Positions 1 to 8,749 of a stretch of DNA of 64,000 nucleotides are shown here, in pieces (the stretch's first letter is position 1; each line of letters opens with the position of its first letter). The position numbers were made by a program, and so were the translations under genes. The notes below the pieces were generated by a model. The model did no database searches and was not told the origin of the DNA. It worked only from the letters and a program-made list of their open reading frames with translations. This DNA comes from Flavobacterium palustre (GTDB lineage Bacteria; Bacteroidota; Bacteroidia; Flavobacteriales; Flavobacteriaceae), in the NCBI RefSeq assembly GCF_014639535.1, contig NZ_BMGA01000005.1:135455-199454 (forward strand), in the 5' to 3' direction.

Positions 1-7
1 AATAAAA

Positions 8-38
8 AAACTGACAGGTTTTTGAAACCTGTCAGTTT
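8..38 (-). terminator. Rho-independent terminator of ppk2
   Basis: A perfect 14-bp stem (AAACTGACAGGTTT and its complement) closes on a 3-base loop. It lies just past the stop of the leftward ppk2 gene, and the A-run on its left reads as a U-tract in that transcript. Confidence 0.8.
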
Positions 39-61
39 AAAAAGCGAACCATTAAAAGTCT

Positions 62-940
62 TTATTCTTTAGTCAATTGCTCTTTATACATCGCAAAATT
101 AGCTTTTACTTTTTCTTCTAAATCCGGAACCTGAATATCAGTCAGTTTTTGCATTTCTTCCCAAATAATTTTAGCCACAATATAGCGTGCCATTTCTTTA
201 TCATCGGCAGGAACAATATACCAAGGCGCCTTTTCAACAGCGGTTTTATTGATAGCTTCTTCGTAATATTGCATATACGTATCCCAATATTCGCGCTCTT
301 TTAAGTCTCCTGGCGAAAATTTCCAGTGGTGTTCCATATTTTCTAATCGACGCAACAAACGTTTACGTTGCTCTTCCTTACTTAGATGAAAATAAAATTT
401 TAAAACAATCGTTCCGTTTTGGGTAATATGTTTCTCAAAATTTCGAATTTGTTCGAAACGATTTTCCCAAAATTCAGCTGTAATATCTTCTAACTTTTCA
501 ATTCCGGGCAAATTCTCATTCAAAATATATTCGGGATGTACTCGGGTAACCAATACATTTTCATAATGTGTTCTGTTAAAAACGGCAAATTTTCCTTTTT
601 CAGGCAAAGCCAAATAATGCCGCCACAAATAATCGTGCTCCAGCTCAGTAGAATTTGGTGTTTTAAAACTATGTACCACCACACCACGGGGATTAAATTC
701 CTTAAAAACCTCCCGAATCAAACTGTCCTTTCCCGAAGTATCCATTCCTTGCAAACAAATAAGTACTCCATATCGATTATGGGCATACATTACATCCTGC
801 AATACACTTAACTTCTCCTGAACTTTTTCAAGCTTTTCTTCCTTATCATCATCACTGGCTTTACTGTACAAATTCGTTGGTATTTCAGAAAGTCTAATAG
901 GTTCGGTTACTTTAAAATCATCCGGATTAATCGATTTCAT
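62..940 (-). CDS. ppk2: Polyphosphate kinase 2 family (polyphosphate:nucleotide phosphotransferase)
   Basis: The 292-residue protein matches the PPK2 family, which moves phosphate between polyphosphate and nucleotides in the cytoplasm. A Walker A-like loop, GMDTSGKD, is at residues 65-72. It is followed by the family's FKTPN stretch, the FNRTHYENVL segment and an arginine-rich lid region (KRLLRRLEN). Length is normal for a one-domain PPK2. The gene stands alone with its own terminator, and the neighbouring gene is divergent. Which nucleotide is used, and in which direction, cannot be read from the sequence. A TAnnTTTG box lies at 966-973 on the coding strand side, but no clear -33 element accompanies it. 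Confidence 0.9.
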   Translation of the reverse strand: MKSINPDDFKVTEPIRLSEIPTNLYSKASDDDKEEKLEKVQEKLSVLQDVMYAHNRYGVLICLQGMDTSGKDSLIREVFKEFNPRGVVVHSFKTPNSTELEHDYLWRHYLALPEKGKFAVFNRTHYENVLVTRVHPEYILNENLPGIEKLEDITAEFWENRFEQIRNFEKHITQNGTIVLKFYFHLSKEEQRKRLLRRLENMEHHWKFSPGDLKEREYWDTYMQYYEEAINKTAVEKAPWYIVPADDKEMARYIVAKIIWEEMQKLTDIQVPDLEEKVKANFAMYKEQLTKE

Positions 941-1062
941 AGGGAATATTTTAACTTTATACTCTCAAATATAAGGAATAAATACTATAATTTTAGACTT
1001 TTAAATTTAGCTATCGGAAGATATTAGTCTAATCTAAAATAGCGGATTTCAAAACAATATCC

Positions 1063-1899
1063 ATGGAAAAATTCACATTAGAATTATTATTTCAGATCAT
1101 CGGAATTGGTTCTGCCTCAGGAATATGCTACAAAGACAATTCCTTATTCATAGTTGGCGACAACAGCTGTTTTTTATATGAATATCATATTGATTCACAG
1201 CATTTAAACCGTTATCCGTTAATTGAAAATCCATCCGAAAACATCATCAAAAAGGACAAACCCGATTTTGAAGCCCTGACTTGTTTTCAAGACAGCATGT
1301 ATGCTTTTGGCTCAGGTTCAACCTCAAAAAGAAATAAAATGGTTGAATTTGATTGGACACAAAAAAAGAAAATTGCCTCTGACAATCTCGCCGATTTATA
1401 CGCTGCGATGCAAAATTTTGCTTCCATCAAACCCGAAGATTTCAATATTGAAGGCGTAATTCACGATGGCGAAAACTGGTATTTCTTGAATCGGGGCAAT
1501 GGTATTTCTAATAAAAACACACTTTTTAGTTTTCATGCCAAAAAACTGAATCAGGAATTCAACATGCGCTCTAATGATTATGAATTACCTAAAATAAACG
1601 GAATAGTAAGTAGTTTTACCGATGCAGTTTTAGTTGATGACAAAATCTATTTTTTGGCTACAGCCGAAGATACCCAATCCACTTATGACGATGGCGAAGT
1701 ACTGGGAAGCATTATTGGACGCATTAATTTAGAAACCATGAAAATTGATTTCACTCAAAAAATCAGTGATAGCCATAAGTTTGAAGGATTAACCGTTTTA
1801 AAAAACGACAACAATAAAATAGAATTTTTACTATGCGAAGACAAGGATACCGAAATTCTTGAAACCGCCATTTATAAATTATCATTAAACCTAAAATAA
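1063..1899 (+). CDS. Conserved hypothetical protein, propeller-like (DUF6929-like)
   Basis: This 278-residue protein has no signal peptide and no membrane segment. Short beta-strand stretches recur, such as ICYKDNSLFIVGDN, FEALTCFQDSMYAFGSG, IEGVIHDGENWYFLNRG and FEGLTVLKNDNNKIEFLLCED. That spacing of blades resembles the phytase/esterase-like beta-propeller proteins. I believe it belongs to the family labelled DUF6929, but this is from memory and unchecked. It is followed after 3 bases by a short-chain dehydrogenase, so the two are probably co-transcribed. No catalytic residues can be assigned. Confidence 0.6.
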   Translation: MEKFTLELLFQIIGIGSASGICYKDNSLFIVGDNSCFLYEYHIDSQHLNRYPLIENPSENIIKKDKPDFEALTCFQDSMYAFGSGSTSKRNKMVEFDWTQKKKIASDNLADLYAAMQNFASIKPEDFNIEGVIHDGENWYFLNRGNGISNKNTLFSFHAKKLNQEFNMRSNDYELPKINGIVSSFTDAVLVDDKIYFLATAEDTQSTYDDGEVLGSIIGRINLETMKIDFTQKISDSHKFEGLTVLKNDNNKIEFLLCEDKDTEILETAIYKLSLNLK

Positions 1900-1902
1900 A
1901 TC

Positions 1903-2619
1903 ATGACTGACTTAAAAAATAAAAATGCACTAATTACAGGTGCCGGAAAAGGAATAGGTAAAGCAGTTGCTATTGCTTTGGCTAAAGAAGGCGTAAATGT
2001 AATCCTGATTTCCCGAACCCAATCGGATATTGACAAAGTTGCTGATGAAATCCAGGCTTTTGGAGTAAAAACTTTAGCATTAACAGCCGATGTTTCTGAT
2101 ATAAATTCCGTAAATTCAACTGTAGAAAAAGCCTTAACTGAATTCAAAACCATTGATATTTTAATCAATAATGCCGGAATTGCTGCTTTTGGAAAATTTA
2201 TGGAACTGGAACCAGCAGCATGGGAACGCATCATACAAGTTAACTTAATGGGAACTTATTATGTAACCCGCGCCGTTCTTCCTAATATGATTGAAAGACA
2301 AAGCGGGGATATTATCAATATTTCATCAACCGCAGGATTAGCAGGAAATGCTTTGACAAGTGCTTACAGTGCTTCTAAATTTGCGGTTTTAGGATTAACC
2401 GATTCATTGATGCAGGAAGTACGTAAACATAATATTAGAGTAACAGCTTTAACACCAAGCACAGTGGCTACTGACATGGCAAAAGAATTAAATCTAACCG
2501 ATGGAAATCCTGAAAAAGTAATGCAATCGGAAGATATAGCTGAACTGATTATTGCCCAACTAAAATTAAACCGACGCGTGTTCATCAAAAACAGTAGTAT
2601 TTGGTCAACTAATCCCTAA
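1903..2619 (+). CDS. Short-chain dehydrogenase/reductase (FabG-like)
   Basis: The 238-residue protein is a classical SDR oxidoreductase. The Rossmann glycine motif [11 protein letters not shown] is near residue 13, the NNAG motif follows, then the catalytic Ser (ISSTAGLAG) and YSASK. It resembles 3-oxoacyl-ACP reductases, but SDR substrates cannot be predicted from these motifs. It lies 3 bases after the preceding gene. The family usually ends in a longer hydrophobic tail; here the C-terminus (SSIWSTNP) stops close to a palindromic repeat. Confidence 0.88.
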   Translation: MTDLKNKNALITGAGKGIGKAVAIALAKEGVNVILISRTQSDIDKVADEIQAFGVKTLALTADVSDINSVNSTVEKALTEFKTIDILINNAGIAAFGKFMELEPAAWERIIQVNLMGTYYVTRAVLPNMIERQSGDIINISSTAGLAGNALTSAYSASKFAVLGLTDSLMQEVRKHNIRVTALTPSTVATDMAKELNLTDGNPEKVMQSEDIAELIIAQLKLNRRVFIKNSSIWSTNP

Positions 2620-2626
2620 AAACATT

Positions 2627-2707
2627 AAATTCCAAGTATTAAATTCCAAATTCCAATTATTAGAGTTTCAAACAAAGTTGGAATTTGGGATTTGAGTATT
2701 GGAATTT
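2627..2707. repeat. Palindromic intergenic repeat, AAATTCCAA family, copy 1
   Basis: The left arm (2627-2656) and right arm (2678-2707) are 30 bases each and match as inverted repeats at about 25 positions. The unit is AAATTCCAA / TTGGAATTT. A second copy lies at 14682-14767. It may end transcription of the dehydrogenase gene, but no clean U-tract follows. Confidence 0.75.
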
Positions 2708-2724
2708 CTTAAAAAACATAACAA

Positions 2725-3240
2725 ATGGAAAACTATTTAAGACAACTGGTATCAATAGAATTTCTGGATAAAAAAGAAGTTTATACCGGATTTCTTATTG
2801 ACTACTCCGATGATTGGATTTTATTAAAAAACAATCCCGTTGATTTTATCATTGATGGGTTTGTGATTCTGAAAAACAAAAATATCGAGCGCATTTACAG
2901 AGACAGCGACCATGAATTTACCGAAAAAGTAATTCGACTAAAAGGTTTAAAAACAAATGCCAAAGACATTATTCCCATCAGAGATTTAGCGTCAATTATA
3001 AGCTTTGTGGATAAAAAGTATGGTATTTTTCAAATTGCCAAAAAATCGGCTACATCGGCTTATTTGGGAAAATTGATTAAACTAAATGACGAAGAACTCA
3101 TCATCGATTTTTTAGATACAAAAGGCCAATTTGGTGGTGAACTGAGTTTTAATCCTGAAAAAATAAGAGTAATTGAATTTGATACCGATTATATCAATTC
3201 GTTGAAACTCGTTGCTCAGGAAAATCAAAACAAGCATTAA
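2725..3240 (+). CDS. Hypothetical protein with two Sm-like beta-rich halves
   Basis: I do not recognise this 171-residue protein. Two halves look alike. Residues ~8-60 hold VSIEFLDKKEVYTGFLIDYSDDWILL followed later by GFVILKNKNIERI. Residues ~100-155 hold AYLGKLIKLNDEELIIDFL followed later by FNPEKIRVIEF. Both fit a short strand pattern (G-x-L-I near a D-D/E and I-L) seen in small Sm-like or RNA-binding barrels. This is a fold guess, not a functional call. There is no signal peptide. It stands between two palindromic repeats, upstream of the ECF sigma gene. Confidence 0.6.
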   Translation: MENYLRQLVSIEFLDKKEVYTGFLIDYSDDWILLKNNPVDFIIDGFVILKNKNIERIYRDSDHEFTEKVIRLKGLKTNAKDIIPIRDLASIISFVDKKYGIFQIAKKSATSAYLGKLIKLNDEELIIDFLDTKGQFGGELSFNPEKIRVIEFDTDYINSLKLVAQENQNKH

Positions 3241-3276
3241 AATCCACTAGAAAAACTTATATGGACTAAAGAATAA

Positions 3277-3340
3277 AAACCATTAAGAAATTAAGTTTAT
3301 TAAGCCTTACAATTAATTTTTCTTAATCTCTTAATGGTTT
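3277..3340. repeat. Palindromic repeat, AACCATTAAG family, copy 1
   Basis: The left arm AAACCATTAAGAAATTAAG pairs with CTTAATCTCTTAATGGTTT, with about 25 bases between. Other copies lie at 7160-7225 and 9584-9641. A 13-base direct repeat, AAAAACTTATATG, flanks this copy at 3251-3263 and 3342-3354. It sits after the stop of the preceding gene and could act as a terminator. Confidence 0.8.
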
Positions 3341-3484
3341 AAAAAACTTATATGCCTTATATTGCAAAAAAACAAAATACTAATTTATTGATTTTCAGTG
3401 ATTTTATTTTAAATTTCAAAAAAAAACAACTTCTCTCCCAACCTTTTTCTCTTTTTTATCCTCTTTAGTAGAAAGACAACAATT

Positions 3485-4021
3485 GTGATAAACGAAAATC
3501 TAATAATAGCCTGCAAAAAAATGCAACGGGATGCCCAGCGTGAGCTGTATTCGCTTATGGCACCAAAACTCTACGCCAGTTGCAAACGTTATTTGAAACA
3601 GGAAGAGGAAATTGAGGAAGTTTTGGCAGATGCATTTTATATCATTTTTACCAAATTAGACCAATTGAAAGAAATGGGAGCCTTTGAAGCCTGGGCCCGA
3701 AAAATAGCCGTCAATCAATGTTTGGCAACTATTAAAAAGAAAACCAACTTCAATATGTATCTCGATGATGTTAAAACATTGTCGCAACCATTTACTGATG
3801 AAATGACGAATCTTGAAGAAGAGGATTTACTGGATTTACTCAATCATATTCCTGTAGGATGCAAAACTATTTTTAACCTCTTTGTTATTGAAGGTTACAA
3901 TCACAAAGAAATAGCCGGCATGCTTAACATTTCTGAAGGCACTTCAAAGTCACAATTGAATGCCGCTAAAACCAAATTGAAGGAATTAGTAAACAAGCTG
4001 TATTACCAAAAATCAAATTAG
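3485..4021 (+). CDS. ECF RNA polymerase sigma-70 factor
   Basis: The 178-residue protein has the two-domain layout of extracytoplasmic-function sigma factors. Region 2 includes EEIEEVLADAFYIIFTKLDQLKE with AFEAWARKIAVNQCLATIKKK. Region 4 contains CKTIFNLFVIEGYNHKEIAGMLNISEGTSKSQLNAAK, a typical -35-binding helix-turn-helix. The start is GTG at 3485; no better ATG exists upstream in frame. Only 2 bases separate it from the next gene, which encodes a one-pass membrane protein in the position of an anti-sigma factor. It probably directs the two following genes, but no ECF-type promoter could be confirmed upstream. Confidence 0.88.
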   Translation: MINENLIIACKKMQRDAQRELYSLMAPKLYASCKRYLKQEEEIEEVLADAFYIIFTKLDQLKEMGAFEAWARKIAVNQCLATIKKKTNFNMYLDDVKTLSQPFTDEMTNLEEEDLLDLLNHIPVGCKTIFNLFVIEGYNHKEIAGMLNISEGTSKSQLNAAKTKLKELVNKLYYQKSN

Positions 4022-4023
4022 TC

Positions 4024-5190
4024 ATGGATAATCAAGATAAAATAATTAACAAAATCAAAAGCGCAGCCCAAAAGGCAGAGCAACAAGACTTTCCGGGAAT
4101 GGATAAGGTTTGGGCGCGTGTAGAAGACAAGCTCGAACAAAAAGCATTACAATCAAAATCACAACTTTGGAAAAAATTAGCCATTGCGGCTTCACTATTA
4201 TTGTTTGTTTCTTTGGGTTACCAATTTCTTAAAACAGATTCAAAAATAGTTGCACCAACTGAAACTAATGAGACTAAAGTGGTTATTCAAAAAAGCGAAA
4301 CCATTAGCAACAGCATTGTTCCTTCTGAAAATATAAAAACAGAAGCCACAACGATTTTAAAAAAACAATTAGAGAAACCAAATCCTGTTGCCATCGTTGA
4401 AAATCATTCAGAAACGATCCTTTCTGATACTAAAATAGTTTCAAAAGCAAAAGCAGAAGAAACTACATCTCAGTCAGATGCCTTAATGATTCAAGAACCA
4501 AGCAGTACTTTAGCGGTAGCGCCTATGGCTGCTGTAAAAGCAAAAAGTCTTGCTCCTATTGCCTATGAATATAAAGAAAAAGCAGAAATTGCTTCTATAG
4601 CTAACAGCACAGGAAAAACAATTACGGGTATTATTACAGACGAAAAAGACAACTTACCTATTCCGGGGGCAACAATTCAAATTAAAGGTAAAAATACTGG
4701 TGTTGTAACCGATTTTGACGGAAAATATACGATTGATGCCGAAAAAGGTGAGAAACTTGTTTTCAATATGATAGGATACAATAGTCACGAAGCTATAGTG
4801 GGTAACTCAAATAAAATCAATCCTAAACTTTCGCCTACCAGTGATGCATTAAACGAAGTAGTGGTCATAGGTTATGGAAAAGCCAGAAAAAATCAGGCAA
4901 AAAATGCCATCCCAATTGCTAAGTACGGAACTACAAAATTTTACAAGGCTGAAAAAGAAAAAACAGTTCCGCATATTAAAGATGCTTTGTATGTCATCAA
5001 CGGAGAAGCATTCGACGAAGTTTCCTTATTTGGACCAAAACCGAGCAGTCCTTATGCGCCTTTAAGTGAACAAAAAATTGAAAGTCTTCAGGTTTTATCG
5101 AAAAAAGAAGCTATTTCAAAATATGGCGAAAAAGGCAAAAATAAAGTCATCATCATCACCACTGAAAACGGAATTCCACTGAAGCGTTAA
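4024..5190 (+). CDS. Putative anti-sigma factor with carboxypeptidase-regulatory and TonB-plug-like parts
   Basis: The 388-residue protein has an N-terminal cytoplasmic part of ~50 residues and one membrane helix (about residues 51-68). A low-complexity, Thr/Glu/Lys-rich linker follows. A carboxypeptidase D regulatory-like beta-sandwich starts near residue 197, and a VVVIGYG segment is at 280-286. That segment is typical of the start of TonB-dependent receptor plugs. The C-terminal ~90 residues (ALYVINGEAF, KIESLQVLSKKEA, KVIIITTE) resemble a plug domain without its barrel. Position and topology suggest it holds the sigma factor and senses an envelope signal; this is inference. No FecR-type domain was recognised. 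Confidence 0.7.
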   Translation: MDNQDKIINKIKSAAQKAEQQDFPGMDKVWARVEDKLEQKALQSKSQLWKKLAIAASLLLFVSLGYQFLKTDSKIVAPTETNETKVVIQKSETISNSIVPSENIKTEATTILKKQLEKPNPVAIVENHSETILSDTKIVSKAKAEETTSQSDALMIQEPSSTLAVAPMAAVKAKSLAPIAYEYKEKAEIASIANSTGKTITGIITDEKDNLPIPGATIQIKGKNTGVVTDFDGKYTIDAEKGEKLVFNMIGYNSHEAIVGNSNKINPKLSPTSDALNEVVVIGYGKARKNQAKNAIPIAKYGTTKFYKAEKEKTVPHIKDALYVINGEAFDEVSLFGPKPSSPYAPLSEQKIESLQVLSKKEAISKYGEKGKNKVIIITTENGIPLKR

Positions 5191-5230
5191 TACGCAAAAA
5201 ATACTGTCAAACATTTTAAATCTTATTATC

Positions 5231-7147
5231 ATGAAAAGTCTAAAACTTATTTCATTAGCCCTTGCTATGCTCTTTTCCATCCTAACTTTTGGACAGGAAA
5301 TCACCGTTTCCGGAACCGTAACTGATGAAACAAAAACACCTATTCCGGGTGTATCAGTAACTATTAAAGGAACTCAAAAATCTACCACTACTGATTTCAA
5401 CGGACATTATTCCATCCAAGCTCAAAAAGGAAAAATTCTGGTTTTTAGTTTTATTGGTTACAACACATATGAAAAAATTGTCAAAGAAAACGCCAAAATA
5501 ATCAATGTTAGTTTAAGTCCTAATACCTCATCACTGCAAGAGATTGTCGTTGTAGGATATGGAAACACTCGTAAAGTAAAGCTTCGCTCTGCTGATGCTG
5601 TACTTTATAAAGAAAACAAATCAAACAACACTGTTCGAATGGCTGCAATGGCAATGCCGGCTAAAGCAAAAACTGAATCAATTGCTGAACCTTCAAAAAT
5701 ATATGGAAATACCAACACTGTAAACATCAATCCTCCTTTACCAAGTACTCCCAATCAGGAAGATTACGAAGCCTTTGTAGAAAACCAATTTGAAACACCT
5801 AAAAATGCGCCACTTTCAACCTTTTCCATCGATGTGGACAATGCCTCTTATACTAACATTCGCCGTTTTATCAATAATGGACAAGCTGTTCCTAAAGATG
5901 CCGTTCGTATAGAAGAAATGATGAACTTTTTTAAATACAATTATCCACAACCTAAGGACAACAATCCATTTTCCATCAATACCGAATACAGTGATTGCCC
6001 TTGGAACAGTAAGCACCAATTGCTAAAAATTGGTTTACAAGGAAAAAACATTCCAACCGAAAATCTACCGGCATCTAATTTGGTTTTCCTAATTGATGTT
6101 TCGGGTTCGATGAGTGATCCCAACAAATTGCCTTTGCTCAAACAATCCATGAAAATTTTAGTAAACGAATTAAGAAAAGAAGACAAAGTCGCTATGGTAG
6201 TTTATGCCGGAGCAGCTGGTTTGGTATTGCCTCCAACTTCCGGAGATCAAAAACAAACCATTATTGATGCTTTAGACAATCTAAATGCAGGAGGTAGCAC
6301 GGCAGGAGGAGCCGGAATTGAATTGGCTTACAAAACTGCTATTGCCAACTTTATCAAAGGAGGAAACAACCGTGTGATTCTGGCTACTGACGGCGATTTT
6401 AATGTAGGTACTTCGTCAAACAAAGACATGGAAACTTTGATTGAAGAAAAACGAAAATCCGGTGTTTTCCTGACTTGTCTGGGTTACGGAATGGGAAATT
6501 ACAAAGACAGCAAAATGGAAATCCTTGCCAATAAAGGAAATGGAAATTATGCTTATATCGATAACATTCAGGAAGCCAATCGCTTTTTAGGGAAAGAATT
6601 CAAAGGTTCTATGTTTGCCATTGCCAAAGATGTCAAAATCCAAATTGAATTCAATCCAAAACATGTTCAGGCTTACCGATTAATTGGTTACGAAAACCGA
6701 AAATTGCGTCCCGAAGATTTTAAAAATGATGCTATTGACGCCGGAGAATTAGGTAGCGGACATACTGTTACCGCCTTATACGAAATTATTCCAACCGGCA
6801 TTGAAAGTGATTACAGCGTTCCTGATTTAAAATATACCAAAGCCACTAATACGGCTAATTACAGTAACGAATTAGCCACTATCAAATTCCGTTACAAAAA
6901 ACCGGATGGCGAAAAAAGTATTGAGATGATTCAGACCATTGAAGACAAAACCAAAAACTTAGTTACAGCTTCTGAAGATTTCAAATTTAGCGCTGCTGTA
7001 GCCTGGTTTGGATTGAAATTAAGAGATTCTAAACTCGTAACCGACAAAGAATCCAAATCAATTTTAAAACTATCCAAACAAGCCCTTTCCAAAGATCCTG
7101 AAGGATACAAAGCCGAATTTGTGAGATTGGTGGAAACCGTTCAATAA
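5231..7147 (+). CDS. Exported von Willebrand factor A protein (YfbK-like) with N-terminal carboxypeptidase-regulatory module
   Basis: The 638-residue protein starts with a signal peptide (about 1-21, ending TFGQE). A carboxypeptidase-regulatory-like domain follows (~24-105) with a VVVGYG segment at ~106. Next is the N-terminal vWF-associated region (FSIDVDNASYTNIRRFI). The vWA domain carries the metal-binding motif DVSGSM at residue 289 and LATDGDFNVG later. The C-terminus (from ~460) fits the DUF3520-type tail found with YfbK proteins. The first module is clearly similar to part of the upstream gene product. It is likely a periplasmic or outer-membrane-facing protein in one operon with the sigma factor. 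Its ligand is unknown. Confidence 0.85.
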   Translation: MKSLKLISLALAMLFSILTFGQEITVSGTVTDETKTPIPGVSVTIKGTQKSTTTDFNGHYSIQAQKGKILVFSFIGYNTYEKIVKENAKIINVSLSPNTSSLQEIVVVGYGNTRKVKLRSADAVLYKENKSNNTVRMAAMAMPAKAKTESIAEPSKIYGNTNTVNINPPLPSTPNQEDYEAFVENQFETPKNAPLSTFSIDVDNASYTNIRRFINNGQAVPKDAVRIEEMMNFFKYNYPQPKDNNPFSINTEYSDCPWNSKHQLLKIGLQGKNIPTENLPASNLVFLIDVSGSMSDPNKLPLLKQSMKILVNELRKEDKVAMVVYAGAAGLVLPPTSGDQKQTIIDALDNLNAGGSTAGGAGIELAYKTAIANFIKGGNNRVILATDGDFNVGTSSNKDMETLIEEKRKSGVFLTCLGYGMGNYKDSKMEILANKGNGNYAYIDNIQEANRFLGKEFKGSMFAIAKDVKIQIEFNPKHVQAYRLIGYENRKLRPEDFKNDAIDAGELGSGHTVTALYEIIPTGIESDYSVPDLKYTKATNTANYSNELATIKFRYKKPDGEKSIEMIQTIEDKTKNLVTASEDFKFSAAVAWFGLKLRDSKLVTDKESKSILKLSKQALSKDPEGYKAEFVRLVETVQ

Positions 7148-7159
7148 CTGAAATATTTA

Positions 7160-7225
7160 AAACCATTAAGAAAATTAAGTTTCATAAGCTCTTATACTTA
7201 AATTCCTTAATTTTCTTAATGGTTT
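7160..7225. repeat. Palindromic repeat, AACCATTAAG family, copy 2 (convergent gene ends)
   Basis: This is the cleanest copy. AAACCATTAAGAAAATTAAG at 7160-7179 pairs perfectly over 20 bases with its complement at 7206-7225. It lies between the ends of the vWA gene and leftward mtaB, where a two-way terminator would be expected. Confidence 0.85.
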
Positions 7226-7237
7226 AAAACTTTTATA

Positions 7238-8566
7238 TTAAACTAAAGCTGAAGCAAATTCCATTCTCACGCTTCCGTCTTCATCAATTTTAGTCAGATT
7301 GATTTGGTGTAAAGTATTGACTAATTCCGGATTCCAAGGCGTTTTTACTTTAACATAGTTTTCGGTAAAACCATGAATGTAACCTTCTTTATTTTCTCCT
7401 TCAAAAAGTACAGTTCTTTGAGTTCCCAACTGGCTTTCATAAAAAGCACGACGTTTTTTTACCGATAAACTTCGTAACATCTTACTTCTTTTGGCACGCA
7501 CATTCGAAGGAACAACTCCTTCCATTTCGGCAGCTTCTGTATTATCACGCTCTGAATACGTAAAAACGTGTAAATACGAAATATCCAAATCATTCAGGAA
7601 ATGATACGTCTCCAAGAAATGCTCATCGGTTTCTCCCGGAAAGCCAACAATCACATCCACACCAATGCAGGCATGTGGCATCACTTCTCGAATTTTAGTT
7701 ACTCTCTCCGTATAGACTTCACGCAGGTAACGACGTTTCATTAATTTCAAAATGTCATTACTCCCCGATTGTAACGGAATATGGAAATGCGGCACAAAAG
7801 TTCTGCTTTTCGAAACAAATTCAATCGTTTCATTTTTCAACAAATTCGGTTCAATAGACGAAATTCGCAAACGCTCAATTCCTTCTACCTCATCTAAAGC
7901 CTGAACCAATTCCAGGAATGTATGTTCGTGTTTTTTATTTCCGAACTCTCCTTTTCCGTAATCACCAATGTTGACTCCTGTAAGCACAATTTCTTTGATA
8001 TTTTGCGCTGAGATTTCTTTAGCATTTTTCAATACATTCTGCAATTCGTCACTACGCGAAATACCACGGGCTAACGGAATGGTACAATAAGTACATTTAT
8101 AATCGCAACCATCCTGCACTTTCAGGAAAGCACGGGTACGGTCGCCAATGGAATAACTGCCTACATAAAAATCAGCTTCAGCAATCTCGCAGGAATGCAC
8201 TTCGCCCATATCATTTTTAGACAAATCATTGATATAATCATTCAGTTTGAATTTTTCGGTAGCTCCCAAAACCAAATCCACTCCATCCACACTCGCCAGT
8301 TCTTCGGGTTTTAATTGCGCATAACAACCCACGGCAGCAACAAAAGCTTTGTCGTTTAATTTCATCGCTTTGCGAACGACTTGTTTGAATTGTTTATCGG
8401 CATTTTCGGTAACGGAGCAGGTGTTAATCACATACATATCTGCCACTTCCTCAAAATCCACACGGTCAAAACCTTCGTCCTGTAAGTTACGGGCAATTGT
8501 CGAAGTTTCTGAAAAGTTCAGTTTACAGCCTAAGGTATAGAAGGCCACTTTTTTTCTGTTTTCCAT
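7238..8566 (-). CDS. mtaB: tRNA (t6A37) methylthiotransferase MtaB
   Basis: The 442-residue radical SAM enzyme adds a methylthio group to N6-threonylcarbamoyladenosine at tRNA position 37. The N-terminal UPF0004 domain starts KVAFYTLGCKLNFSET and has three cysteines for one iron-sulfur cluster (GCKLN, NTCSVTE, VGCYAQ). The radical SAM motif is CDYKCTYC. A C-terminal TRAM-like region follows (FEGENKEGYIHGFTENYVKVKTPW). Length and motifs fit MtaB rather than MiaB or RimO. A promoter candidate precedes it. Confidence 0.93.
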   Translation of the reverse strand: MENRKKVAFYTLGCKLNFSETSTIARNLQDEGFDRVDFEEVADMYVINTCSVTENADKQFKQVVRKAMKLNDKAFVAAVGCYAQLKPEELASVDGVDLVLGATEKFKLNDYINDLSKNDMGEVHSCEIAEADFYVGSYSIGDRTRAFLKVQDGCDYKCTYCTIPLARGISRSDELQNVLKNAKEISAQNIKEIVLTGVNIGDYGKGEFGNKKHEHTFLELVQALDEVEGIERLRISSIEPNLLKNETIEFVSKSRTFVPHFHIPLQSGSNDILKLMKRRYLREVYTERVTKIREVMPHACIGVDVIVGFPGETDEHFLETYHFLNDLDISYLHVFTYSERDNTEAAEMEGVVPSNVRAKRSKMLRSLSVKKRRAFYESQLGTQRTVLFEGENKEGYIHGFTENYVKVKTPWNPELVNTLHQINLTKIDEDGSVRMEFASALV

Positions 8567-8612
8567 AAGTAAGCGCTATCTAATGAAATCGTTGTCAAAA
8601 AAATAGCGTGCG

Positions 8613-8644
8613 CAAATTTACAAACAAATACGGAAATTGTACAA
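8613..8644 (-). promoter_or_regulatory. Bacteroidota-type promoter of mtaB
   Basis: On the minus strand, a TTG (8644-8642) is followed after 21 bases by TAAATTTG (8620-8613). This matches the TTG / TAnnTTTG pattern known for Flavobacterium and Bacteroides. The ATG of mtaB is 46 bases further on. Confidence 0.55.
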
Positions 8645-8749
8645 CCAATTTTTATATTATTCCGAGAGATAATTTTGTAGTTATTTATTGATATATTTGA
8701 TTAAAAGATTTTAATTACAATATTTCTAAAATACAATTAATCATTGTTT

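Noticed and set aside
536-811. 91-codon frame inside ppk2 on the opposite strand
   Set aside because: It is a shadow of ppk2 codons and has no family resemblance.
3485-4021. Sigma factor as FecI-type iron regulator
   Set aside because: No FecR-type or TonB receptor gene is present; the neighbours are a different membrane protein and a vWA protein.
5231-7147. vWA protein as part of a MoxR-vWA operon
   Set aside because: The MoxR gene is almost 47 kb away and has other neighbours.
8744-8749. Earlier start (TTG) for the HEPN-type gene
   Set aside because: An ATG lies two codons further on with a normal Lys-rich N-terminus.
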